Position numbers and translations under genes: made by a program. DNA of 64,000 nucleotides from Ktedonobacter robiniae (GTDB lineage Bacteria; Chloroflexota; Ktedonobacteria; Ktedonobacterales; Ktedonobacteraceae): assembly GCF_016587375.1 (NCBI RefSeq), contig NZ_BNJG01000003.1, positions 1,890,896 to 1,954,895 of the forward strand. Reading direction: 5' to 3'. The notes under the pieces were generated by a model that saw only the letters and a program-made list of their open reading frames with translations, was not told the DNA's origin and searched no databases. Below, one piece after another: positions 47,595-55,333 of this stretch (the stretch's first letter is position 1; each line of letters begins with the position of its first letter).

Positions 47595-49364
47595 ATGCCA
47601 AAGATTCCCGGGTGGGAGCGAGACTACTGGCAGGGGGTGTTGCCCCAGGTAGAGCGCCTGGCGCACGAACGCAATGAGCCTGCTTTGGCTCAGTTAGCGA
47701 AAGAGGTCTTTGCGTATTGGCGTGAGGAGCGTCACCTCTCAGAGAGTAGCATTCGTAATCCTTTGACGAATCTGCGCAATCAAATTAAGCACCTGCCGCT
47801 CACTGAGCAGAATAGTTATCTCACGGATTCGGGGCAGCGGGAGCATCTGGCGCTCAAATATGTTCGCCTCACGCAGCAGGAGTGGGTTCAGTTGAATGCT
47901 CCTGCCCGTCAGAAACTGGATGAACGCCTTGGGGATTCTCTGCCTCTCAAGGAGGTTGACGTGCTGGTGGAGCGAGGTACCCGTTTGTTGTCGTCACACA
48001 ATCCCGCAGAGGTCGCCGTGGGGCTGGCGCTGTGTTGCGGTCGCCGTTTCATTGAGGTGATGAAAACGGCTGTCTTTGAACCCAAGACGGCGTACACCCT
48101 CTGGTTTCGTGGGCAGGTGAAAGGGCGTTCGCGTGAGCAGGCCTATGAGATTCCAACGTTGGCGCCGGCTGCTCTGGTTCTCGAGGGCATCGCGCGGCTC
48201 CGGCAGCTGGTGGATGCGCACGAAGAGGAACAGAGCATTCGTGCCCGCTATGGGCAAGCAGTGCGCGAGGCCGCTGATCGCCATTTTCACGACCTGGTGC
48301 CTGTGCGTGATGAGGAGCGGGACGCCTTGTATACCCACCTGCTCAGAAGCGTCTATGCCACCGTCGCGGTGTCCTGGTATGCTCCCGAGCAGGTGAAAGC
48401 CATTGCCTATATTGCCGAAATTCAGGGACATCGCTTGGTGACCACGGCAGAGCGTCACCCGGGAGCGGGGAAGGTGGGTGAGGAGGATGTGGAACAGCAG
48501 CAACGTAATTATGCTTCCGCCCTGCACTACTTTGATTATGTGGTCGTTGCTTCTGATGGGACCATTGATCGACGTCAGGGGCGAAAGTTAGGGGAGCCTG
48601 GCGTCGAGGTGCTTGAGATCTTTCAACCAAAGGAGAAGGGCGTGAGGAAAGAACCGAAGCTGGAGGGACGGCCCCTCAAGAAGAAGAAAGGCAAAAGGAA
48701 AGAGGGGGCTACCTTTTCTTTGATCCGCTTGGCGATCCCCACGCGCGATCGCTTTGACGACCTCTCCGAGAGGATGGTTCCATATCCTCAAGATCAGGAT
48801 GAAGTGGTACGCAACCTGATGGATGGCTATGAAGCGGCTACTAAAGCGGCGACCCCACTGCCTCAGCCAACGGAACCTCTTGCCTGGACGATTGATGCTC
48901 TCGATGTTTCTGCTCAGCAGTTGCAAGAGATCCGTACCTATCTGCTCAGCCAACAGGTGACCGATCTGCGAGCCTTGGTAACCTCCTGGCTTCTGCATGA
49001 AGCGGAGAAGATGAAGCAGGAGGGGCCACACTTTGCCGCCATGCCCACATCTCAGCTTTCGCGCTATCGGCAGGAAGGGGCGACCAAGGAACGTCTGCGC
49101 CGCGCGATCTATGCGATCATGCAGTGGAATCGTGCCAATGAACCCAGACGACGGTGGTTTCTCAATGTCAGTTTATTGAAAGCTCTGGCTGGTGGTCGCA
49201 AGGATCTCATCGGTGCTGTGTTGAAGGAGCATCAGGCTGAAGTCGATCAGCATCATCAAGAGTTCAATATTCCGCGCGGGTATAACAAACATACTGAGCT
49301 GGTGCAGGAGGATATTCAGTTGCCTGAGGAGCCTGATGCCTATCCCTGGAATCGATCCAGATAG
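47595..49364 (+). CDS. Putative telomere resolvase (protelomerase), copy A
   Basis: 589 residues. The N-terminal part (~38-70) is a helical core-binding-like segment (LSESSIRNPLTNLRNQIKHL). The catalytic region has tyrosine-recombinase residues: Arg in CCGRRFIEV (R151), Lys in GQVKGR (K176), His-x-x-Arg in THLLRSVYATVAVSW (H248, R251), His in AEIQGHRLVTT (H279) and a Tyr in SALHYFDYVVV (Y312). The SVYATVAVSWY plus SALHYFDY context is closer to TelK/ResT-type resolvases than to integrases. The 33-residue gap from H279 to Y312 is unusually long. A 270-residue C-terminal extension follows. AAGGAG lies 7 bases before the ATG. A plain tyrosine recombinase is the main alternative. Confidence 0.68.
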   Translation: MPKIPGWERDYWQGVLPQVERLAHERNEPALAQLAKEVFAYWREERHLSESSIRNPLTNLRNQIKHLPLTEQNSYLTDSGQREHLALKYVRLTQQEWVQLNAPARQKLDERLGDSLPLKEVDVLVERGTRLLSSHNPAEVAVGLALCCGRRFIEVMKTAVFEPKTAYTLWFRGQVKGRSREQAYEIPTLAPAALVLEGIARLRQLVDAHEEEQSIRARYGQAVREAADRHFHDLVPVRDEERDALYTHLLRSVYATVAVSWYAPEQVKAIAYIAEIQGHRLVTTAERHPGAGKVGEEDVEQQQRNYASALHYFDYVVVASDGTIDRRQGRKLGEPGVEVLEIFQPKEKGVRKEPKLEGRPLKKKKGKRKEGATFSLIRLAIPTRDRFDDLSERMVPYPQDQDEVVRNLMDGYEAATKAATPLPQPTEPLAWTIDALDVSAQQLQEIRTYLLSQQVTDLRALVTSWLLHEAEKMKQEGPHFAAMPTSQLSRYRQEGATKERLRRAIYAIMQWNRANEPRRRWFLNVSLLKALAGGRKDLIGAVLKEHQAEVDQHHQEFNIPRGYNKHTELVQEDIQLPEEPDAYPWNRSR

Positions 49365-49486
49365 CTGATACCAATTCGCCATCTGTCGTAGAAAGAATGG
49401 GTCTCCCTCGTTTTTATCTCATCGGCTCGCCCTGTTTTTCCGCAGGCTCCGACCGATGGTGCGACGCATCACGCGAGCATGCGGCT

Positions 49487-49550
49487 CGCCGTGCTCCCAC
49501 AGTTCGAGTCGTGTGAGCACGGGCACGACTCGAACTGTGGGAGCACGGCG
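49487..49550. terminator. Bidirectional terminator, 27-bp perfect stem
   Basis: 27-bp perfect arms around a 10-base loop (49514-49523), between the convergent resolvase and sigma-factor genes. It is a loop-bearing hairpin, unlike the 52-bp palindrome. Confidence 0.75.
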
Positions 49551-49569
49551 TTTAACGGGCGGCGGTTCG

Positions 49570-50445
49570 TCAGTCGTCGAGGACCGCAAGGAGCACCTGG
49601 CGCAGGCGTGCAGGATCGGTAATCGTGGTGATCGCGATGATCTTGCCTCCCCTGATCGAGACATCAAAGACGCCGATCAGCCGCCCGTACGGGGCCACCA
49701 CGACTCCCACGGAGCCATTCACCAGCGCAGTCTGTGTTGCCTGGGCACGTCCCACAAACTGGTTCGCCACAGCCGCTGCACCATGAAGCTCTCCTGCTCC
49801 GCCCGCAGGCACGGACATGGGATCGCGCCGGAGCACCACCTCTGGATCGAGCACGGCGAGCAGCGCGTCAAAGTTCCCGACACGCGCGGCGATGAGGAAG
49901 GCTTCCACCACTTCTCGGCTGGCGGACAGGTCCGCATCCTGAATATGGGCTCTTCCCCGCACCCGGCGGCGGGCGCGGCTGGCGAGCTGCCTGGCTGCGC
50001 CCTCTGAGCGCTCCACGAGAGGCGCGATCTCGTCGAAGGGCACGGCGAAGATGTCGTGCAGCACATAGGCGAGGCGCTCGGCAGGAGTCAGCTGATCGAG
50101 CACCACCAGCAGCGCTAGACCCACCGCATCGACCAGTTCGGCTTCTTCCTCGGGGTCGCTTCTGCCAGGCTCTCTCGTGATGGACCCAGCAAAGGACGCT
50201 TCCAGGGACTCTTCTCCCCGCGATTTCCGCGCGCGCAGCATATCCAGGCAGATCCGCGTGACCGCCCTGCTCAGCCATGCGCCCGGGTTTGAGACGGTGC
50301 TTGGGTCCGTGCGGACCAGACGCAGCCAGGACTCCTGAACGGCATCCTGCGCCTCGGGAAGGGAACCCAGCATCCGATAGGCCATCGCCTGCAGTTGGGG
50401 ACGTTCTGCCTCGAAGCGCTTCACCAGCCAGTCTTGTTCATCCAT
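49570..50445 (-). CDS. ECF41-type sigma factor with SnoaL-like C-terminal domain, copy A
   Basis: 291 residues from the preferred start (AGGAAG about 7 bases before ATG 50445). Sigma region 2 (AYRMLGSLPEAQDAVQESWL), region 4 (LTPAERLAYVLHDIFAVPFD, ASRARRRVRGR) and a C-terminal SnoaL-like domain (VVEAFLIAARVGNFDALLAV, DPEVVLRRDPMSVP) are in order, which defines the ECF41/SigJ group. The C-terminal domain regulates the sigma in place of an anti-sigma. Its partner in intact copy B is a small ABM-like protein; here the partner is cut short. Confidence 0.9.
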   Translation of the reverse strand: MDEQDWLVKRFEAERPQLQAMAYRMLGSLPEAQDAVQESWLRLVRTDPSTVSNPGAWLSRAVTRICLDMLRARKSRGEESLEASFAGSITREPGRSDPEEEAELVDAVGLALLVVLDQLTPAERLAYVLHDIFAVPFDEIAPLVERSEGAARQLASRARRRVRGRAHIQDADLSASREVVEAFLIAARVGNFDALLAVLDPEVVLRRDPMSVPAGGAGELHGAAAVANQFVGRAQATQTALVNGSVGVVVAPYGRLIGVFDVSIRGGKIIAITTITDPARLRQVLLAVLDD

Positions 50446-50482
50446 TCCTTCTCTTCCTTCTTTCTCCATTCGTCATACCACC

Positions 50483-50509
50483 GACGAAGGAAACCGGGCT
50501 GATGTGACA
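50483..50509 (-). promoter_or_regulatory. ECF41-like autoregulatory promoter, copy A
   Basis: On the minus strand TGTCACA (50509-50503) and CGTC (50486-50483) are 16 bp apart, the -35/-10 motif reported for ECF41 sigma factors, reading into the sigma gene. Confidence 0.7.
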
Positions 50510-50836
50510 GGCTGCCAGCCCGTCTTGGCGCGGAGCTCGCAAGAGAGCAGGATGTTTCCTTCCAATCGCACACGAGTTTGCCCGAAGCAGCATGCCCCGT
50601 GCCGGGACACCACCAGGGATGAAAGAGGATATACTGGAGAGATCGCGGCCAGGTGAGAACGGACGCCCAGTTATGAACATGAGCGTGAGCCCGAAGCTGT
50701 CTCCAGGTACCCGTTTGCACCGCCAGTTGTCGCTCTTTTCCAGAAGCACGTAGAGGAATCTAACCTCACAGGCCGGGTACTTCCTGGTCGCTGATCGCTA
50801 ACCATTGACCACAGCGTATCAGAAGGAGGAACCCTG

Positions 50837-52075
50837 ATGGAAGTCCTGTATCGAAGCTGTTGCGGGATTGATGTCCACAAACAATTTCTGGTGGCATGTT
50901 TGCTCGCTGTCGATGAGAAAGGACAGCAACACAAAGAGCTGCGGCGCTTTTCGACGATGACGAGTGAATTACTCTCGTGCGTTGACTGGCTGAAAACAGC
51001 GCGGTGCCAGGCCATCGCGATGGAGTCAACCGGGGTGTATTGGAAGTCCCCTTTCAACCTCATGGAAGGGCACTTTGAGCAGGTCATGATTGTCAATGCC
51101 GAACATCTCAAACGCGTTCCAGGTCGCAAAACCGATAAAAAGGATGCGGAGTGGATCGCCGAACTCTTGCAGTTTGGGCTCCTCAAACCCAGCTTTATCC
51201 CGTCACCCCAACAACGAGAGCTTCGTGATCTGACCCGTCTGCGCACAACTCTGATCGCCGAGCGAACCCGGCTGGTGAATCGGCTCCACAAAACGCTGGA
51301 AGATACCAATCTGAAGCTCTCGTCCGTGTTGACGGATATCATGGGGAAATCAGGACAGCAGATTCTCTCGGCTCTCCTTCGCGGAGAGGAAGATCCAGCC
51401 GTGTTAGCAGATCTGGCTCTGGGACGTGCGATGAGCAAACGTGACGCGCTGGCACAAGCGCTGCGTGGACGCCTGAGGGACCATCACCGCCTCCTCTTGC
51501 AGGAACTGCTCTCCCTGATCGAGCGACATGATCGGGGAATTTCGCGCCTGGACAGGGAGATTGAGGAGCGCTTGCGCCCTCAGGAGGCGTTGATTCAGCG
51601 GCTCGATGCTATTCCTGGATGTAGCCGTCGAATCATCGAAGTTCTCCTGGCTGAGATAGGCTCGGATGTGTCTCCTTTTCCGGATGCCGCTCACCTCGCC
51701 TCCTGGGTGGGCATTTGTCCTGGCAATAACGAGAGTGGAGGCAAACGCAAAAGTGGACGCATTCGCAAAGGCAATCGCTGGATTAAAGCGATGCTGGTTC
51801 AAGCCGCCAATGCCGCCGCTCGAACCAAGCACAGCTATCTCTCGGCACAGTATCATCAGATTGCTGCTCGTCGTGGCAACAAACGTGCTGTCGTGGCGGT
51901 GGCTCACAGCATTCTGGTGATCTACTATCACATGCTCACGACTGGTGAGCCCTATCAGGAAAGAGGAGCAAACTACTTTTCGGAATTAGATCGCAAGCAT
52001 GCTGAGCGACGGGCAACCAGGCAGCTTGAACGGTTGGGATATCAGGTGACGCTGACCCCTACTCAGATCGCTTAA
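50837..52075 (+). CDS. IS110-family transposase
   Basis: 412 residues: N-terminal RuvC-like DEDD domain (CCGIDVHKQFLVACL, AIAMESTGVYWKSP, GRKTDKKDAEWIAELLQFG) and C-terminal Tnp domain (LDAIPGCSRRIIEVLLAEIG, DAAHLASWVGICPGNNESGG) with the catalytic serine region. AGAAGGAGG lies about 9 bases upstream of the ATG. Intact. These enzymes insert DNA guided by a bridge RNA. Confidence 0.95.
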   Translation: MEVLYRSCCGIDVHKQFLVACLLAVDEKGQQHKELRRFSTMTSELLSCVDWLKTARCQAIAMESTGVYWKSPFNLMEGHFEQVMIVNAEHLKRVPGRKTDKKDAEWIAELLQFGLLKPSFIPSPQQRELRDLTRLRTTLIAERTRLVNRLHKTLEDTNLKLSSVLTDIMGKSGQQILSALLRGEEDPAVLADLALGRAMSKRDALAQALRGRLRDHHRLLLQELLSLIERHDRGISRLDREIEERLRPQEALIQRLDAIPGCSRRIIEVLLAEIGSDVSPFPDAAHLASWVGICPGNNESGGKRKSGRIRKGNRWIKAMLVQAANAAARTKHSYLSAQYHQIAARRGNKRAVVAVAHSILVIYYHMLTTGEPYQERGANYFSELDRKHAERRATRQLERLGYQVTLTPTQIA

Positions 52076-52382
52076 TCCTGCTTCCAGCATACGAGCTTGC
52101 GGATGAGGTTCTCTTGGGTCACTTGACCCACAGGGGGGTGTTTTTGTCTCTTTCTCCAGCTCTTTCAGAGGAAGAGGAGCAAACTACTTTTCGGAATTAG
52201 ATCGCAAGCATGCTGAGCGACGGGCAACCAGGCAGCTTGAACGGTTGGGATATCAGGTGACGCTGACCCCTACTCAGATCGCTTAATCCTGCTTCCAGCA
52301 TACGAGCTTGCGGATGAGGTTCTCTTGGGTCACTTGACCCACAGGGGGGTGTTTTTGTCTCTTTCTCCAGCTCTTTCAGAGG
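51961..52382 (+). repeat. 211-bp tandem duplication of the IS110 3' end
   Basis: 51961-52171 and 52172-52382 are copies of the same 211-bp unit, which holds the last ~38 codons of the transposase and the non-coding right end, including a TGGGTC-ACTT-GACCCA hairpin. No difference was noticed between the copies. Confidence 0.9.
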
Positions 52383-52399
52383 AATCAGGGAAGAAACCG

Positions 52400-52425
52400 G
52401 TCACAATCTTTGCGTGTCATACGTC
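52400..52425 (+). promoter_or_regulatory. ECF41-like promoter of truncated partner gene
   Basis: GTCACA (52400-52405), 16-bp spacer, CGTC (52422-52425). Same spacing as the sigma promoter; reads toward the ABM-like gene start at 52591. Confidence 0.6.
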
Positions 52426-52590
52426 GGGAGGATGACGAGGGAAACCCAGCCAAGGTGAGAGGGAGTCCCACTCCTCTTGACCGCGCTGACTGGGCAATCT
52501 CATCACCATCAAGATGCACCTTGGGGTTGTGTGCACCGCCAGCGGAAAAGCACCACTTTCCCTCGTGGAAAAGTGAAAGGACCTGTTCCC

Positions 52591-52671
52591 ATGAAAGTAG
52601 CGATTTCCCATACCAAAGTCAAGCCTGACAAGCGCGCCGAAATCGATGCGGCGGGCTGTAGGATCTCATAA
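52591..52671 (+). pseudogene. ABM-like partner gene cut by Tn7-like transposon end
   Basis: Reads MKVAISHTKVKPDKRAEIDA then AGCRIS-stop; the first 22 residues match the intact gene at 59257-59556 (AGKRVLEALE). Homology breaks at 52656, exactly where TGTAGG starts. Confidence 0.8.
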
Positions 52672-52967
52672 TTAGTGTCTTTGCCTCAGCTCGCCTCATA
52701 TGAAAAATCCCACAAATCCTGTCTTTGCTTCCCACAACATGTGTCATTTTCCTACAGAATTCCCACAAAACATGTCTTTACCCTCCAGCGTGTTCCTGGC
52801 TTGGTGATGGCGGAGTCGGCTGATAGGCTTCTTTGCGCGCGATAAGTGCGATGGGAGATGGGTCCAAAGACAGGAATTGTGGGAAGAAAGACACGATTGG
52901 TGGGATCCTACTTGGCGTCTGTGCAGGAGAGGAGTTTTGTGGGGAATCCCAGAAATAGTGTCCTTGA
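52657..52967. repeat. Seven 21-bp TnsB-like binding sites at the right transposon end
   Basis: Consensus TCCCACAAnnnnTGTCTTTGC at 52664, 52708, 52730, 52761 and 52947 (plus) and at 52864 and 52885 (minus, adjacent to each other). Tn7-like ends carry several such 20-22-bp transposase sites; the outer boundary TGTAGG (52657) is the transposon terminus. Confidence 0.75.
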
Positions 52968-53040
52968 GGTTCCTGGACTGCGCTCTCTGCTGGGTCATCA
53001 GCTGCCAGTTTATCCTATAGTCATTAGGCATATTGAGGTG

Positions 53041-54237
53041 TTATGGGGAAGAGGAGGAGGCGGTATTGCAGGCGTCGAGGTGTTCTTGGATGCGGTGCTC
53101 AAGGGTTTGCAACGAATAGGTTGGTTGATACTGCTGGTAGGCGTGGGAGACGATGGCGAGGGCGTCTTTGGCGAGGTCGCCAAGGAGGAAGTGGTGGGGG
53201 AAGTTGTCAAAGGCATGCTTTTTTTTTGTTTTCCGAGACCAACATGCGAGGACATCGAGAAAGGCGAGGAAATGGTCGGGCCAGGCGCTAAAGATCCAGT
53301 GCGTGATGGCGACTTGGAGTGGGGGGACCGCGTCTGGATAGGGACGTTGGAACAGCTGGTTGGTGTGAAGGAAGGCGGTGAACGCGTTGGGCAGCAACGA
53401 TTGAACGTCAGCGGGTTGGAGACGATGGAGGCTGATACAAAAGGCGCGCAGAAGCGCAATATACTGCTGCGGTGGTAAGAGGGTGCGTGGATCATTGAGC
53501 TCCAAAGGAATAGATGGATGGTCAAGAGGAGGAAGAACGCCAAGAGCACGGAGGGTCAACTGATCCCCAGAGACCAACCCCATGGCTTCTGGTGCGATGC
53601 GCAGCGTTACTGTGGAAGCATAGGAGTGTCGGCAATAGGGACAGGAGGTTGGATCAAGCCGTTGTGAGGGAATGCGCCTGGAGCAGTGTGGGCAATGTCG
53701 CAGGAGCAGCAGCCTATGCTTGTGACAGGTCAGCAGGTATCTGGCTTTCCAGTACAGGCGGTCATAGGCGACCTCCTCCTGGAGGCAGAGAGGGCAGATT
53801 TGTGTGGTCTGGTTGGGAAGAAAAAAGGTGCGGTGAAGATCTCGTTGAAGCCGCGGTCGCTCAATAGGATCGTGGTGGAGGGCTATTTTCGGTTTGAGAT
53901 ACTCAGTGAGGCCGGAGCGCCAAGAAGGAACTTTGATGACGGGAAAGTATTCGAGGTGCTTAAATGGGGCCGAGAACCGATGTAAGGTCATCTGGTAGAG
54001 CGCTTCCTCACTGAGAAGAAGAAGATCTGAAAGGAACCGATAGTCAGCTCGCTCAGCGAGCAGAGACACCTGAGAAGAGGCAATGCGGAAATGACTCATC
54101 TCAGGTTGAATGACCTGATTCACGCGTTCGTAGTGCATCTGTTTGGCGGTACGGGTGAGGAAGGAATGCAGGTCTTCCCAGGGTTGTGGAGGAACGCGCA
54201 CTGGCAGTGGTGCGATGCTGTGTGTGGTGGTGTGCAT
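53041..54237 (-). CDS. tniQ: TniQ/TnsD-family target-selection protein
   Basis: 398 residues. N-terminal TniQ motif (PLPVRVPPQPWEDLHSFLTR) and a zinc-binding region with CPLCLQEE, LLTCHKHRLLLLRHCPHCSR and CPYCRHSY (about residues 140-205). TniQ proteins link a target-site DNA or RNA-guided complex to TnsC. The length fits a TnsD-like short version, so a fixed DNA attachment site is the likely target. Last gene of the tns operon. Confidence 0.88.
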   Translation of the reverse strand: MHTTTHSIAPLPVRVPPQPWEDLHSFLTRTAKQMHYERVNQVIQPEMSHFRIASSQVSLLAERADYRFLSDLLLLSEEALYQMTLHRFSAPFKHLEYFPVIKVPSWRSGLTEYLKPKIALHHDPIERPRLQRDLHRTFFLPNQTTQICPLCLQEEVAYDRLYWKARYLLTCHKHRLLLLRHCPHCSRRIPSQRLDPTSCPYCRHSYASTVTLRIAPEAMGLVSGDQLTLRALGVLPPLDHPSIPLELNDPRTLLPPQQYIALLRAFCISLHRLQPADVQSLLPNAFTAFLHTNQLFQRPYPDAVPPLQVAITHWIFSAWPDHFLAFLDVLACWSRKTKKKHAFDNFPHHFLLGDLAKDALAIVSHAYQQYQPTYSLQTLEHRIQEHLDACNTASSSSP

Positions 54238-54364
54238 GTGAACGTGTCTCTCCTGTTTTTCTCGCGCACGTGTGAGCCTATGAGCGGACTGTCCGTGACA
54301 GGGTGTGCGCCATCTCGGCGTCGTGAGCGCAGATGGCGCGTTTGTGGCCGGAAAGCCTGGGCAT

Positions 54365-55309
54365 TTAGGTAAAACGCTTGACCGAAAAAGGGTTCATTTT
54401 TTTCTCGCCCATCACGGTGCCAGCAATGCAGGCGTTATAAGCATGCTCTAATAAGATGCGATTGAGGGTGGAGCAGCCCTGGGAGATAGCGAGGTGCGCG
54501 GCATGGCGAACCAGATGCATAATCCAGCCGAGATATCCATTGGTGGCATAGTGAAAGCGATAGGCCATGTCCAGGCTTCCCAACCCTGAAGGATCAAGGG
54601 GGAGTTCGAGATCAATGCTTTCCATAAGCGTGCGGAATTCGGCGGTGGTTTTGGATTGGGAGCGGTCCCAGGGAAACGGGGTCATATAGCGAGGTGTCCC
54701 GACGCGTCGGCTGAGTTGTGGATTGGTCTGAAGGATAGGTTCTGCTTCCCCTTTTTGCCCGATAAGAATCATCGGGATGTTGCTCTGATTGATAATATCT
54801 TTGAGGAAATCCGTGACGGCGTTGAGGACGCGGAGGGTGTCTCGGTCGAGAATGTGCTGGAACTCATCGACGAAGATCATGCGTACCTGGCAGCTTTTGA
54901 GCAGCATGTGCAGGCGAGTGACCATATTCCATTGGGTGCCACGTCCCGGGTTGGGATCTCCCAGGGTGGAGAGAAACGCCGCAGCGGTGCCTTTAATACT
55001 GGCCTTAGCGGGAACGGAGACGTAGAGATAGGGGATGATACTCCCTTGCGGTGTTTCGCTGCGCGTATTGTTGTTGCGTGCTAACCATTCCTGGACCAGG
55101 GTGGTTTTGCCAGCTCCAGTCTCGCCAAGAATGGCCAAGCAGGGTGGATTATGTGTGGAGCTGCTTTGGGTGAAGCGATTGCAGTAGTCGAGTTCTGCAA
55201 GCAGGGCGGTAAATCCTTTATGCATGATGAGGATGTGATCAATGATGGCGTAACGTTCAGCATCACTGAGAGTTTGCCATGCGGGTGTGGGTGAAGGATC
55301 CTGTGTCAT
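54365..55309 (-). CDS. tnsC: TnsC/TniB-like AAA+ ATPase
   Basis: 314 residues with Walker A LGETGAGKTTLVQEW (residues 61-75), Walker B MIFVDEFQHIL (144-154) and a sensor segment NIPMILIGQKGEAEPIL. These ATPases polymerise on DNA and deliver TnsA/TnsB to a target site. The frame is intact, and the gene lies 24 bp downstream of tnsB. Confidence 0.9.
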   Translation of the reverse strand: MTQDPSPTPAWQTLSDAERYAIIDHILIMHKGFTALLAELDYCNRFTQSSSTHNPPCLAILGETGAGKTTLVQEWLARNNNTRSETPQGSIIPYLYVSVPAKASIKGTAAAFLSTLGDPNPGRGTQWNMVTRLHMLLKSCQVRMIFVDEFQHILDRDTLRVLNAVTDFLKDIINQSNIPMILIGQKGEAEPILQTNPQLSRRVGTPRYMTPFPWDRSQSKTTAEFRTLMESIDLELPLDPSGLGSLDMAYRFHYATNGYLGWIMHLVRHAAHLAISQGCSTLNRILLEHAYNACIAGTVMGEKKMNPFSVKRFT

Positions 55310-55333
55310 GGTTTCTTCGTCTCCTTGGCGCGG

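Larger units (their letters stand above)
50587..52384 (+). mobile_element. IS110-family element inserted in the inverted-repeat arm
   Basis: The intact arm at 59,755-59,770 has the uninterrupted join CCCGAATCAGGG; here CCCGAA (50586) and TCAGGG (52385) are separated by 1,798 bp. No clear target duplication, as usual for IS110. The 250-bp non-coding stretch before the transposase gene (50587-50836) is where the bridge RNA of this family is normally encoded. Confidence 0.85.
49556..52656. repeat. Left arm of 1.3-kb inverted repeat
   Basis: Excluding the IS110 insertion (50587-52384), this 1.3-kb stretch is the reverse complement of 59491-60795 and carries a sigma-factor gene and the start of its partner gene. 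It ends at the TGT of the Tn7-like element. The first ~430 bp of the sigma genes are almost identical, the rest about 94% identical by eye. Confidence 0.85.

Noticed and set aside
49487..49550. 27-bp-armed hairpin considered as a telomere site
   Set aside because: It has a 10-base loop and separates convergent genes; better as a terminator.
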